Source of the DNA: Arthrobacter sp. 9V
GTDB taxonomy: Bacteria > Actinomycetota > Actinomycetes > Actinomycetales > Micrococcaceae
Assembly (NCBI RefSeq): GCF_902506065.1
Contig: NZ_LR732912.1
Location: 3,982,838 to 4,046,837, forward strand
Length of the DNA stretch: 64,000 nucleotides
Direction: 5' to 3'
The translations under genes and the position numbers were made by a program. Below are positions 16,336-24,565 of this stretch, piece by piece (the first letter of the stretch is position 1; each line of letters begins with the position of its first letter). The notes below the pieces were generated by a model. The model was given only the letters and a program-made list of their open reading frames with translations. It ran no database searches and was not told the DNA's origin.

Positions 16336-16889
16336 AGTGACTCCTGAGTGAGGGGTTTCCAGTTGTGGGGTGGGGTTGTTGTGCGGGTTGCCGTTCTGGC
16401 TATGCGCAGGGCCGCCGAAGCAGCCGCGAGGCAAAGAAGTTCAACGCCAATGAGGGTGAGCATGGCCGACTGATGGTCCGGCGTGGTTGCGGCGTGTTCG
16501 ACGCTGCCGGGAACAGCGCCGTGATGGCCGCCGGATCCCAACAGGCCATCAACTCCCGGCAAGCCGCCCAACAAAAGGACCAGGTGGATGAGGATCATGA
16601 CTGCGCTCATGGCCAGGAGGTGGCCGGCGGCACGTGGTGCAGCCTGCCGACCAGAGAGCCGCAATCTCCGTGCAGGAAATCCCGTCATGGGAGCTACGCA
16701 GCTCAAGCAGGCAGCCCCCATGGCCACCATCCACCAGGCCATCACGCCCGCTGGCCCGCTGAGTGCTGCCGTCACGTGGGCTACGGCGCTGCCTGCAGCG
16801 GCCCCACCGACTAAACCCACACTGACAAGGCCGGCGCTGACGGGCATGCTTGTGCCGCGCCGCCTGGGGAGGCGGGATTGTTGGTTCAT
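16332..16889 (-). CDS. small His-rich membrane protein next to copper amine oxidase
   Basis: A 185-residue protein with about four membrane segments (roughly 18-42, 48-66, 90-112, 140-162). Between the third and fourth lies GGHHGAVPGSVEHAATTPDHQ, with four His, followed by SAML. Cys residues occur in AACLSC in the second segment. I do not recognise the family. It is the first gene of the operon with the aldehyde dehydrogenase (ATGA overlap) and is divergent from the copper amine oxidase. His/Met/Cys near membrane helices could bind copper, so a role in metal supply is possible but unproven. Confidence 0.7.
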   Translation of the reverse strand: MNQQSRLPRRRGTSMPVSAGLVSVGLVGGAAAGSAVAHVTAALSGPAGVMAWWMVAMGAACLSCVAPMTGFPARRLRLSGRQAAPRAAGHLLAMSAVMILIHLVLLLGGLPGVDGLLGSGGHHGAVPGSVEHAATTPDHQSAMLTLIGVELLCLAAASAALRIARTATRTTTPPHNWKPLTQESL

Positions 16890-17008
16890 GGTTCTCCTGG
16901 CTGCCGGGCGATGTTTGGATCAAGGACTTTACGCCGGCCTGTGAGGTGAGTAACATCAAAGCGTTGGTTGAACAGTTGTACCATCAAAAATCGACTTCAG
17001 GAAGTGCC

Positions 17009-19006
17009 ATGACCCTTCAAACCACCCCCTTGGCCGCGACGACGCAGGCCGCACCGACGCAGGCCGCAACGACGCAGGCTCCGCTGGGGCAGCATCCGCT
17101 TGAGCAGCTCTCGGCACAGGAAATTCACCAGGCCCGCCGGATTCTGGCCGAAGCCGGCCTCGTCGCAGAGACCACCCGCTTCGCCTATCTGGGCCTGATC
17201 GAACCGCCCAAGGCCGCACTTCAGAAAGACGCTGATGCTCCTCGCCTTGTCCGGGCCATGCTCTGGGACGCCGCGCAGTCACTTTCGCTCGACGTCAGGC
17301 TGTCCCTGGCCACCGGGTTGGTCCTCGAGAGGCGCGAACTCAACCCACAGATCGACGGCCAGCTGCCGGTCCTCCTCGAGGAATTCGGGATCATCGAGGA
17401 CATCCTGGCTGTTGATCCACGGTGGATCGCAGCCCTGGCCAGCCGCGGCCTGACCCCTGCTCAAGTCCGCGTCGCTCCCCTGTCTGCGGGCGTCTTCGAG
17501 TACGGGAACGAGGAAGGAAAGCGGTTGCTTCGGGGCCTCGGGTTCCGCCAGGACCACCCTGCAGACCACCCCTGGGCTCATCCGATTGACGGGTTGGTGG
17601 CCTTTGTTGACGTGGAGAACCGCCGCGTGAACCACCTGATCGACGACGGCCCGGTTCCGGTACCGGAGGTTGACGGCAATTACACCGATCCCACCATTCA
17701 CGGTGAGCTCCGCACGGATCTGAAGCCCATAGAGATCACCCAGCCCGAGGGGCCTAGTTTCACGCTTGAGGGCAACCTCCTTTCATGGGCCGGCTGGGAC
17801 CTGCGAGTAGGCTTCGACGCACGCGAAGGATTGGTGCTCCACCAATTGCACCACTCGCACCAGGGGCGGCGTCGCCCGGTGGTGCACCGCGCGTCCATCT
17901 CAGAAATGGTGGTCCCCTATGGTGACCCGTCCCCGTACCGCAGCTGGCAGAACTACTTCGATTCCGGCGAGTACCTGGTTGGCCGGGACGCCAACTCCCT
18001 CAAGCTTGGTTGCGACTGCCTGGGCGACATCACGTACATGTCTCCTGTGGTGGCCGACGACTTCGGCAACCCCCGCACCATCGAAAACGGCATCTGCATC
18101 CATGAGGAAGACGCCGGAATCCTTTGGAAGCATACGGATGAGTGGGCCGGCTCCAACGAGGTTCGGCGTAACCGCCGGCTGGTTGTCTCTTTCTTTACCA
18201 CCGTGGGCAACTACGATTACGGCTTCTACTGGTACCTCTACTTGGATGGCACCATCGAGTTCGAGGCGAAGGCCACGGGCATTGTGTTCACGGCAGCGCT
18301 CCCGGACAAGGACTACGCCTACGCTTCGGAGATCGCCCCTGGCCTTGGCGCCCCTTACCACCAGCACCTTTTCAGCGCCCGCTTGGACATGATGATCGAC
18401 GGCGATACGAACCGCGTTGAGGAACTGGACCTGGTGCGCCTTCCCAAGGGACCAGGAAATCCTCACGGAAACGCCTTCAGCCAGAAGCGCACAGCGTTGA
18501 CCCGTGAATCGGAAGCTGTCCGCGATGCCGATGGCAGCAAGGGAAGGGTGTGGCACATCAGCAACCCGGGCTCGCTGAACCAGTTGGGCCACCCCGTGGG
18601 CTACACCCTCTACCCCGAGGGCAACCCCACCTTGGCCATGGCGGACGATTCCTCCATCGCCTCACGCGCCGCTTTTGCCAAGCACCACCTGTGGGTCACG
18701 AAGCACGCCGAAGACGAGCTCTACGCGGCCGGCGACTTCGTCAACCAGCACCCCGGAGGTGCGGGGCTGCCCAGCTACGTGGCTCAGGACCGCGACATTG
18801 ATGGCCAGGACCTGGTGGTGTGGCACTCGTTTGGACTGACCCATTTTCCCCGCCCTGAAGACTGGCCCATCATGCCTGTTGACACCACCGGTTTCACCCT
18901 GAAGCCGCACGGTTTCTTTGATCAAAACCCCACACTCAACGTGCCTCCCTCCACCGCCGGGCACTGCGCGCCAGCCGAGCCCAACGCCGGCGGCTGCGGA
19001 CACTGA
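17009..19006 (+). CDS. copper amine oxidase (histamine/phenylethylamine oxidase type)
   Basis: A 665-residue topaquinone enzyme that converts primary amines to aldehydes with release of ammonia and peroxide. The self-processed cofactor Tyr is in TVGNYDYGF (Tyr 402; as I recall this is the same position as in the Arthrobacter globiformis histamine oxidase). Copper ligands are His 451 and His 453 (HQHLFSARLD) and His 612 (FGLTHFPR). Long stretches match the A. globiformis phenylethylamine oxidase, for example MVVPYGDPSP, RSWQNYFDSGEYLVG and GDFVNQHPGGAGLPSY. The start at 17009 follows caggaag; the first 25 residues are a Thr/Gln/Ala repeat encoded by a 12-15 bp tandem unit. No signal peptide, so cytoplasmic. 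It is divergent from the ALDH operon and followed by a TetR gene. Confidence 0.96.
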   Translation: MTLQTTPLAATTQAAPTQAATTQAPLGQHPLEQLSAQEIHQARRILAEAGLVAETTRFAYLGLIEPPKAALQKDADAPRLVRAMLWDAAQSLSLDVRLSLATGLVLERRELNPQIDGQLPVLLEEFGIIEDILAVDPRWIAALASRGLTPAQVRVAPLSAGVFEYGNEEGKRLLRGLGFRQDHPADHPWAHPIDGLVAFVDVENRRVNHLIDDGPVPVPEVDGNYTDPTIHGELRTDLKPIEITQPEGPSFTLEGNLLSWAGWDLRVGFDAREGLVLHQLHHSHQGRRRPVVHRASISEMVVPYGDPSPYRSWQNYFDSGEYLVGRDANSLKLGCDCLGDITYMSPVVADDFGNPRTIENGICIHEEDAGILWKHTDEWAGSNEVRRNRRLVVSFFTTVGNYDYGFYWYLYLDGTIEFEAKATGIVFTAALPDKDYAYASEIAPGLGAPYHQHLFSARLDMMIDGDTNRVEELDLVRLPKGPGNPHGNAFSQKRTALTRESEAVRDADGSKGRVWHISNPGSLNQLGHPVGYTLYPEGNPTLAMADDSSIASRAAFAKHHLWVTKHAEDELYAAGDFVNQHPGGAGLPSYVAQDRDIDGQDLVVWHSFGLTHFPRPEDWPIMPVDTTGFTLKPHGFFDQNPTLNVPPSTAGHCAPAEPNAGGCGH

Positions 19007-19025
19007 CGGCTTTAGCCGCGCCCAT

Positions 19026-19076
19026 CACTGCGGGAACGCTGCCACTGCGGGAGCGCTGCCAGTCGTTCCCGCAGTG
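19026..19076 (+). terminator. terminator-like hairpin after copper amine oxidase
   Basis: Arms cactgcgggaacg (19026-19038) and 19064-19076 form a perfect 13-bp stem. The loop holds a near copy of the left arm (cactgcgggagcg), so alternative pairings exist. It is located 20 bp after the stop; no clear T-run. Confidence 0.6.
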
Positions 19077-19146
19077 GTAGGGTGCTCACGGCCCCGCCAC
19101 CCGCGCAAACGAACCACCACTCGAACGTCCGAAACAAAGGAGCAGC

Positions 19147-19779
19147 ATGCCCCGCTTGGTTGATCACGAGGAACGCCGGCGTTCCATCATTGAGACCACC
19201 TGGCGCCTGATCGCGGAGCAGGGCATAGAGAACGCCAGCATGCGGGACATCGCCAGGGAATGCGGCTACGCGGCGCCGGGAGTGCTGGCCCATTACTTTC
19301 CCAACAAAGACGCCCTGCTGCTGGCGTCTTACGAGTTGATCTGCGACCGCACCAACGAACGCATCGCGGCTGGAACGGCCGGCCGTCGCGGCTTGTCAGC
19401 CCTTCGAAGGTTGTGCCTGGAAATCATCCCGGCCGATCCCCTCACCGTGGTGGAAGCCCGGGTGGCGGTTTCCTTCTGGCAGCGTGCGCAGACGGAAAAC
19501 GCGCTACGCGCGGTCGGGCGGGATGCCCTGCTGCATTGGCGCGGACTGGTGATGGGCTTCCTGGCCCAAGCAGAGCACGACGGCGAATGCGAACCTTTGG
19601 TGGACCCGGATGCGGTTGCCGATGAGCTGCTGAACATCATGATGGGCCTGCACGTGACTTCCATGCTGGACCCGGATGCAGTTACTGGTTCCCGGCAACG
19701 GCATTTGGTGGAGCGTGCACTGGGACGTTTATCAGCGGATGATCCGGGACGCCTCCGTGGTGCTCGGAGCCAAGGATAG
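19147..19779 (+). CDS. TetR-family regulator (BetI-like)
   Basis: A 210-residue TetR protein. The DNA-binding part is ENASMRDIARECGYAAPGVLAHYFPNKDALLLASYE, close in style to BetI. The ligand domain contains VVEARVAVSFWQRAQTE, also seen in BetI relatives. ATG at 19147 follows aaggagca. It is downstream of the copper amine oxidase and its 3' end overlaps the convergent MHS transporter by 48 bp. Likely targets are the amine oxidase island or the transporter; no clear palindrome in front of it settles this. Confidence 0.9.
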   Translation: MPRLVDHEERRRSIIETTWRLIAEQGIENASMRDIARECGYAAPGVLAHYFPNKDALLLASYELICDRTNERIAAGTAGRRGLSALRRLCLEIIPADPLTVVEARVAVSFWQRAQTENALRAVGRDALLHWRGLVMGFLAQAEHDGECEPLVDPDAVADELLNIMMGLHVTSMLDPDAVTGSRQRHLVERALGRLSADDPGRLRGARSQG

Positions 19780-21093
19780 GTCAGCAACCTTGTCCTCGCT
19801 CAGCAGGTCCTTGCCTTTGCTTTCCTTCATACTCAGCACTGCGGCCAAACCGATCAGGCCTACCAGGATCAGGTAGAAGGCGGGCATCATGTCGTTGCCC
19901 GTCTTCGCAATAAGCCAGGTGAGGACGAACGGGACGGTACCTGCGAAGATGGCCGCGGTGACGCTGTAGGCGATGGAGAGCCCGGTCTGCCGTGTGCGCG
20001 TTGGAAAGAGTTCGGCAGCCGCGGCCGCATGAACGCCCAGGATCAGGGCCAGGATGATGCCCAGTCCAATGGTGCTGACGATTCCGGCCCAGGCAGCGCC
20101 CGTTTGCATGATCAGGAACAGAGGATAGGCCAGCACCACCAGCGAAACGGCGGCAGTAATCAGGACCGGCTTCCTGCCGATTCTGTCTGACAGCGCCCCC
20201 ACAAACGGAACCAGAATCAGGCCAGCCACGGACGCGGCCGTCGAAAGCAGCGCGGCCGTTCCGGCGTCGAAACCCAATACTTTCTCCTGATAGGTCAGGA
20301 GATACACGAGCACTATGTAGAAGGTCACGTGCATCATGACCTCCAGGCCGCTCATCTGCAGCAGCTGCTTCCGGTGCTTGGTGAAGACCTCCTTGACGGG
20401 GCTCTGCGGGACGTTGCCCAGCTCCTCCAGGGAACGGAATTCCGGGGTGTCCTCAATCTTGGAGCGGATGTAGAAGCCGATCACTCCCAAGGGGACCGCG
20501 ATCAGGAAGGGGATGCGCCAGCCGCCGTCGGCGATTGCTTGGGCGTCCATGGCGCTGGACAGCACGAAGACCACCAACGAGGCTGCCAGGAAGCCCAGGA
20601 GGCTTCCGAATTCGAGCCAGCTGACGCCGAATCCCCGGTGTTTCCTGGGTGAATACTCGGCCAGGAACGCGGCCGCACTCCCGAATTCACCTCCGGCCGC
20701 CAGGCCCTGGACCACCCGGGCGGCAACAAGAAGGATGGGCGCCCACAGACCGATTGCGTCGTAGGTGGGCAAAAGTCCCACCACCAATGTGGCACCGCTC
20801 ATGGAGAGAATCACGATTGACAGAGTCTTCTTGCGGCCGATCCTGTCCCCAAGCGTTCCGAAGACCAGTGCGCCCAGGGGACGGACGCCGAAGCTGATGG
20901 CAAAGACGGCGAAGACTGAGAGCAGGGCTGCTGTGCTGTCCTGCTGCGGGAAGAAAACGACTGCGATGGTGGAAGCGAGGTAGGCGTAAATGGCCCACTC
21001 GAACCAGTGGACAAAGACGCCGATTGAACCGGCGGCAACGCTGGTGCGCAAGCCTTTTCGGCTGACTTGCCCCTCGATGTTTTTGGTGTTCAC
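19732..21093 (-). CDS. MFS transporter, metabolite:H+ symporter (MHS) family
   Basis: A 453-residue twelve-helix transporter. The loop between helices 2 and 3 (LGALVFGTLGDRIGRKKTL) and the matching loop in the second half (GALSDRIGRKPVL) are the MFS signature; RGFGVSWLEFGSLLGFLAA and the EDTPEF segment are typical of the MHS group (citrate, alpha-ketoglutarate, proline/betaine, shikimate transporters). The GTG start has a perfect aggagg site. Next to a LysR gene and the RidA-M20-AspA operon, it may import the substrate of that pathway, a carboxylate or acylated amino acid. Confidence 0.92.
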   Translation of the reverse strand: MNTKNIEGQVSRKGLRTSVAAGSIGVFVHWFEWAIYAYLASTIAVVFFPQQDSTAALLSVFAVFAISFGVRPLGALVFGTLGDRIGRKKTLSIVILSMSGATLVVGLLPTYDAIGLWAPILLVAARVVQGLAAGGEFGSAAAFLAEYSPRKHRGFGVSWLEFGSLLGFLAASLVVFVLSSAMDAQAIADGGWRIPFLIAVPLGVIGFYIRSKIEDTPEFRSLEELGNVPQSPVKEVFTKHRKQLLQMSGLEVMMHVTFYIVLVYLLTYQEKVLGFDAGTAALLSTAASVAGLILVPFVGALSDRIGRKPVLITAAVSLVVLAYPLFLIMQTGAAWAGIVSTIGLGIILALILGVHAAAAAELFPTRTRQTGLSIAYSVTAAIFAGTVPFVLTWLIAKTGNDMMPAFYLILVGLIGLAAVLSMKESKGKDLLSEDKVADLSLAPSTTEASRIIR

Positions 21094-21236
21094 AGTTCCT
21101 CCTGGAGGAAAGATCCATGACGTGGATCACGCCCGATTGCTGGTTTTATCCAGTGTCGGGCGCTGCAAACTGATCTGTCTAATAGATTTTTAACACCAAG
21201 TGCATCTGCTGAATCGATGAATGCAGATCCGGCAAG

Positions 21237-22151
21237 CTAGTTGCGGGCAGCCCGTGCAGCAACGATTTGATGACGGACCGCCTGCGCTACCGCCCGCACC
21301 CTCGCCGTGGGGCGATGAGACTTCAAGTGCGCCAGGACCGTCTTCAATTCCGGCACATCGTCACGGATTTCGACGGCGGCCAACTGGCCGCCGTCGTACG
21401 TCAGCTGATGCTGTGGCCGCTGGTGAAGGATGGAATAACCAAGGCCGCGGGCCACGAAAGTGCGCACTGTTTCATAGCTGGCAGAGCGGAACCTGACATC
21501 CGGCTCCTTGCCACCCAGCCTGGCGATGGAGAGCATGAGGTCCCGGGTGTGCGGCAAGTCCAGCAGCACAAAGGGTTCACCACTCAACGCGGAAAGGTGG
21601 ACGGTTTTTGATCCGGCCAGCTTGTGGTCCGGCGGAAGTGCCACATAGGGCCTGACGGTATCAACCACGGAGCTGGCGATTGCCTCGGGGAGATCGAGGT
21701 CATAGCACAACGCCAGATCAGCCTGCCCGCTGAGCAAGGCGCCGATGCAGCCGGACGTGTCGGTTTCAATGACTTCCGCCTCAAGTTCCGGGTGGTCTTC
21801 CCGCAGCTTGGTCAGGACGCCGGGAAGCAGGAACGGGGCGAGGGTGCTGAAGCAGGCAATCCGTATGCGCCCGGAGACGCTTTGATGTTCTCCCCGGGCG
21901 TGGTCAATGCTCTCCTCAACCTGCGCGAGGATAGCTTGAGCGTCCCTGACGAACAATTCGCCGGCCGGTGTGAGCACCAGGCCTTTGGAGCGCTGCCTGA
22001 TGAAGAACTGCGTTCCAACGTGCCGCTCCAATTGGGCGATCGCCGCGGAGACGGCGGACTGGGCCACGTTGAGCCGAACGGCAGCACCGGTCATGGACAG
22101 CTGTGCTGCCGCTTCCACAAAGTAGCGCAACTGCGTGAGGGTCACATCCAT
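21237..22151 (-). CDS. LysR-family regulator
   Basis: A 304-residue LysR protein. The N-terminal winged helix is LTQLRYFVEAAAQLSMTGAAVRLNVAQSAVSAAIAQLERHVG, followed by the linker and a type-2 periplasmic-binding-like effector domain (GRIRIACFSTLAPFLLPGVL). It is divergent from the RidA-DUF1028-M20-AspA operon with 135 bp between the starts, the usual LysR arrangement, so it most likely activates that operon. The MHS transporter lies downstream on the same strand after 143 bp. No signal dominates the 135-bp region. Confidence 0.93.
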   Translation of the reverse strand: MDVTLTQLRYFVEAAAQLSMTGAAVRLNVAQSAVSAAIAQLERHVGTQFFIRQRSKGLVLTPAGELFVRDAQAILAQVEESIDHARGEHQSVSGRIRIACFSTLAPFLLPGVLTKLREDHPELEAEVIETDTSGCIGALLSGQADLALCYDLDLPEAIASSVVDTVRPYVALPPDHKLAGSKTVHLSALSGEPFVLLDLPHTRDLMLSIARLGGKEPDVRFRSASYETVRTFVARGLGYSILHQRPQHQLTYDGGQLAAVEIRDDVPELKTVLAHLKSHRPTARVRAVAQAVRHQIVAARAARN

Positions 22152-22286
22152 GGGACCGAGAATACACTCTGGATCAGAAAAGTCGATGCAATCGTTCTAA
22201 AAGAACTGTTGGACAGATTTAGAGCCCCGAAGGAAGCTGAAGGATACGAGCACCCGTCCAACAGATCTGAAAGGCAAGCTGCGAAC

Positions 22287-22709
22287 ATGAAGCACCAACG
22301 CATCCGCACGTTCAACACCAAAGAGACCTACCCGGAACAGAACCTGGACAACGATCTCTGCCAGGCCGTGGTGGCCAATGGCGTGGTCTACCTTCGCGGC
22401 CAGATCGGGCAAGACCTTGAGACGCGTGAATCCGTGGGCATTGGCGACGTCGAAGCCCAGACTGAGAAAGCCATGGCCAACATTGACATGTTGCTCAAGG
22501 AGGCGGGCAGCAGCCTTGAAGACATCGTCAAGGTCACCGTTTACCTGATCGATCCCCGCTACCGCGAAACCGTCTACCGCACCATGGGCCGCTGGCTCAA
22601 AGGCGTGTTCCCCGTGTCCACCGGCATCGTGGTCCAAGCTTTGGCGCGTCCGGAATGGCTCGTGGAAATTGACGCCACTGCAGTGCTCTCCACGGAAGGC
22701 CAGCAGTGA
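22287..22709 (+). CDS. RidA-family enamine/imine deaminase
   Basis: A 140-residue RidA (YjgF/YER057c/UK114) protein. It has the trimer-forming fold, with VVANGVVYLRGQIGQD and VKVTVYLIDPRYRETV, and an Arg in the position near the end (LARPEWLVEIDATAVL) used to bind carboxylates of 2-imino acids. RidA proteins speed hydrolysis of reactive enamine/imine products of amino-acid catabolism. The ATG at 22287 is followed by a gene overlapping its stop by four bases (GTGA). The longer frame to 21624 is antisense to LysR and is rejected. Confidence 0.93.
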   Translation: MKHQRIRTFNTKETYPEQNLDNDLCQAVVANGVVYLRGQIGQDLETRESVGIGDVEAQTEKAMANIDMLLKEAGSSLEDIVKVTVYLIDPRYRETVYRTMGRWLKGVFPVSTGIVVQALARPEWLVEIDATAVLSTEGQQ

Positions 22710-23377
22710 CCTTCAGCATCGCGGCCACTGACGGCAGCGGCAGGTTTGGCATCGCCGTTTCTTCCTCATCTCCTGCTGTAGCTGCCCGCTGCGCGCACTT
22801 GCGCGACGGGGTGGGCGCCGTCAGTTCCCAGAACATCACCGATCCCAGGCTTGGAACCGCCCTACTCGACCGGCTGCAGGCCGGCTACTCCGCACAAGAG
22901 GCGATTGACGCCGTCGTGCAGGAATCGCCCGCGGTGGATTACCGGCAGCTGGTGGTCCTTGACGCGAACGGCGGGTCCGCCGTGTTCAGCGGCGCGCATA
23001 CCCTGGGCGTGTTTGGCGAAGGCCGGGGCGCCAACAGTGTGGCTGCGGGCAACATGCTCGCGCATCCGGGTGTTGCCCAGGCCCTCAGCGACGCCTTTGA
23101 AGCCAGCGCCGGAGAGTTGGAAGTGCGGCTCATGGCCGCCCTTCGAGCCGCCATTGCGGCCGGCGGCGAAGCCGGACCCGTGCGATCCGCCGGACTTTCG
23201 GTGGTGTCCGGGCACGGCTGGCGGGACACGGACCTGCGCGTGGATTGGCACGATCATCCCATCGAGGAACTGGAGAAGCTCCTGGACGTGTGGCTTCCGC
23301 AGCGGCAGGACTATGTGATTCGCGGTCTGGACCCCGCCGCTTCCGTCGGTTATGGGGTGGCGGGCGATGAACGCTAA
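22706..23377 (+). CDS. DUF1028 protein (Ntn-hydrolase-like)
   Basis: A 223-residue DUF1028 protein. The start TFSIAATDGSGRFGIAVSSSSPAVAARC and the segment GVGAVSSQNITDPRLG are typical of this family, which has an Ntn-hydrolase-type fold; Thr 2 could become the N-terminal nucleophile after removal of Met. The GTG start overlaps the RidA stop. Family members often sit beside RidA and peptidase/amidohydrolase genes, but their reaction is not settled. Here it lies between RidA and an M20 hydrolase, so it probably acts on the same N-acyl or amide substrate. Confidence 0.88.
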   Translation: MTFSIAATDGSGRFGIAVSSSSPAVAARCAHLRDGVGAVSSQNITDPRLGTALLDRLQAGYSAQEAIDAVVQESPAVDYRQLVVLDANGGSAVFSGAHTLGVFGEGRGANSVAAGNMLAHPGVAQALSDAFEASAGELEVRLMAALRAAIAAGGEAGPVRSAGLSVVSGHGWRDTDLRVDWHDHPIEELEKLLDVWLPQRQDYVIRGLDPAASVGYGVAGDER

Positions 23378-24524
23378 TCAAACAACAGCTGCCAACCCGG
23401 CAGTTCAACGCCAGCAGGTGCTGGACTCGGTAGCCACGCAGCAGCCACAACTGATCCAGCTCTCCGAAACCCTGCACGCCAACCCCGAACTCGGATGGCA
23501 GGAACATCGTGCCGCAGGCTGGACAGCGGAGTACCTGTCCGCTCACGGCTTTTTGGTGGAAAAGGAGTATTTGGGCTTTCCCACCGCGATCCGCGCGGTC
23601 TTCGGAACGGGGTCCCGCCGCGTTGGGCTCATGGCCGAGTACGATGCCCTTCCGGGCCTCGGCCACGCCTGCGGCCACAACATCATCACGGCCACCTCGT
23701 GCGGTGCCGCCGTGGCTTTGGCGCAGTTTGCTGCCGAGCATGACCTGACCGTGGAACTGTACGGGACCCCGGCCGAAGAAGGCGGCGGCGGAAAGATCGA
23801 GCTCCTCAAAAAGGGGGCCTTCCAAGGCCTGGACCTGGCCATGATGGCGCACCCCAGCCCTGTTGATTCGGCAGAAGCCCGACCCTACGCCGTGGCCCAC
23901 AACCACGTGGAGTTCAGGGGCAAATCAGCCCATGCCGCCGCTTATCCGGATCAGGGCGTCAATGCCAATGACGCCTTCATTGTTGCCCAGGTGGCGTTGG
24001 GACTCCTGCGCCAACAGCTTCCTCCCGGTACCCGGGTCCACGGGATCCAGACGCGCGGGGGCGAAGCACCCAATGCAATCCCGGAAAAGACCGAGGGCCG
24101 CTGGTACGTCCGGGCAGAATCACTTGAGCTTTTGGGCGAGCTGGAGGAGCGCGTTCAACGGTGCTTCGAAGCGGGGGCGTTGGCATCGGGCTGCGAGTTG
24201 TCCGTGACCGCGGAATCGGAGCCCTACTCGGAGTTCCGCACGGACCTGCGGGCTCTCGAGCTGTATGTAAAGCACGCGCAAGCCCTGGGACGCGACTTCA
24301 ACGCACCCCCCGAGCAAGCCACCATGAACAGGGCTTCCACGGACATGGGCAACGTGTCCCAAGTGGTTCCGGCCATCCACCCCTACATAGGACTCGGCTG
24401 CTTCCCGGCAGCCAACCACCAACCCGAGTTCGCCGCGCACTGCATCGGCGACGCAGCCAATCTTGCCATTCACGACGGCGCAGCCGCCTTGGCACTCACG
24501 GCGTTGGACTACCTGGCAACGTAA
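23367..24524 (+). CDS. M20-family amidohydrolase/peptidase
   Basis: A 385-residue M20D-type metal-dependent amidohydrolase (aminoacylase/aminobenzoyl-glutamate hydrolase-like). Motifs include ELGWQEHRAAGW, LMAEYDALPGLGHACGHNII (metal His/Asp region), GTPAEEGGGGKIELL (catalytic Glu pair) and VEFRGKSAHAAAYPDQGVNA (dimerisation-domain His). It removes acyl groups from amino acids or cleaves small amides. The ATG at 23367 overlaps the end of DUF1028; a start 15 bp earlier is less likely. AspA follows 41 bp downstream, suggesting the released product may be aspartate. Confidence 0.9.
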   Translation: MNANQTTAANPAVQRQQVLDSVATQQPQLIQLSETLHANPELGWQEHRAAGWTAEYLSAHGFLVEKEYLGFPTAIRAVFGTGSRRVGLMAEYDALPGLGHACGHNIITATSCGAAVALAQFAAEHDLTVELYGTPAEEGGGGKIELLKKGAFQGLDLAMMAHPSPVDSAEARPYAVAHNHVEFRGKSAHAAAYPDQGVNANDAFIVAQVALGLLRQQLPPGTRVHGIQTRGGEAPNAIPEKTEGRWYVRAESLELLGELEERVQRCFEAGALASGCELSVTAESEPYSEFRTDLRALELYVKHAQALGRDFNAPPEQATMNRASTDMGNVSQVVPAIHPYIGLGCFPAANHQPEFAAHCIGDAANLAIHDGAAALALTALDYLAT

Positions 24525-24565
24525 CCAGGCAGTCCGGCGTCGGGAGCATTCTCAGGAAAAGGACC

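Noticed and set aside
24161..24565. N-terminal extension of AspA by 135 codons
   Set aside because: The extra part overlaps the M20 gene in another frame and shows no similarity to aspartases; the ATG at 24566 has a ribosome site and normal protein length.
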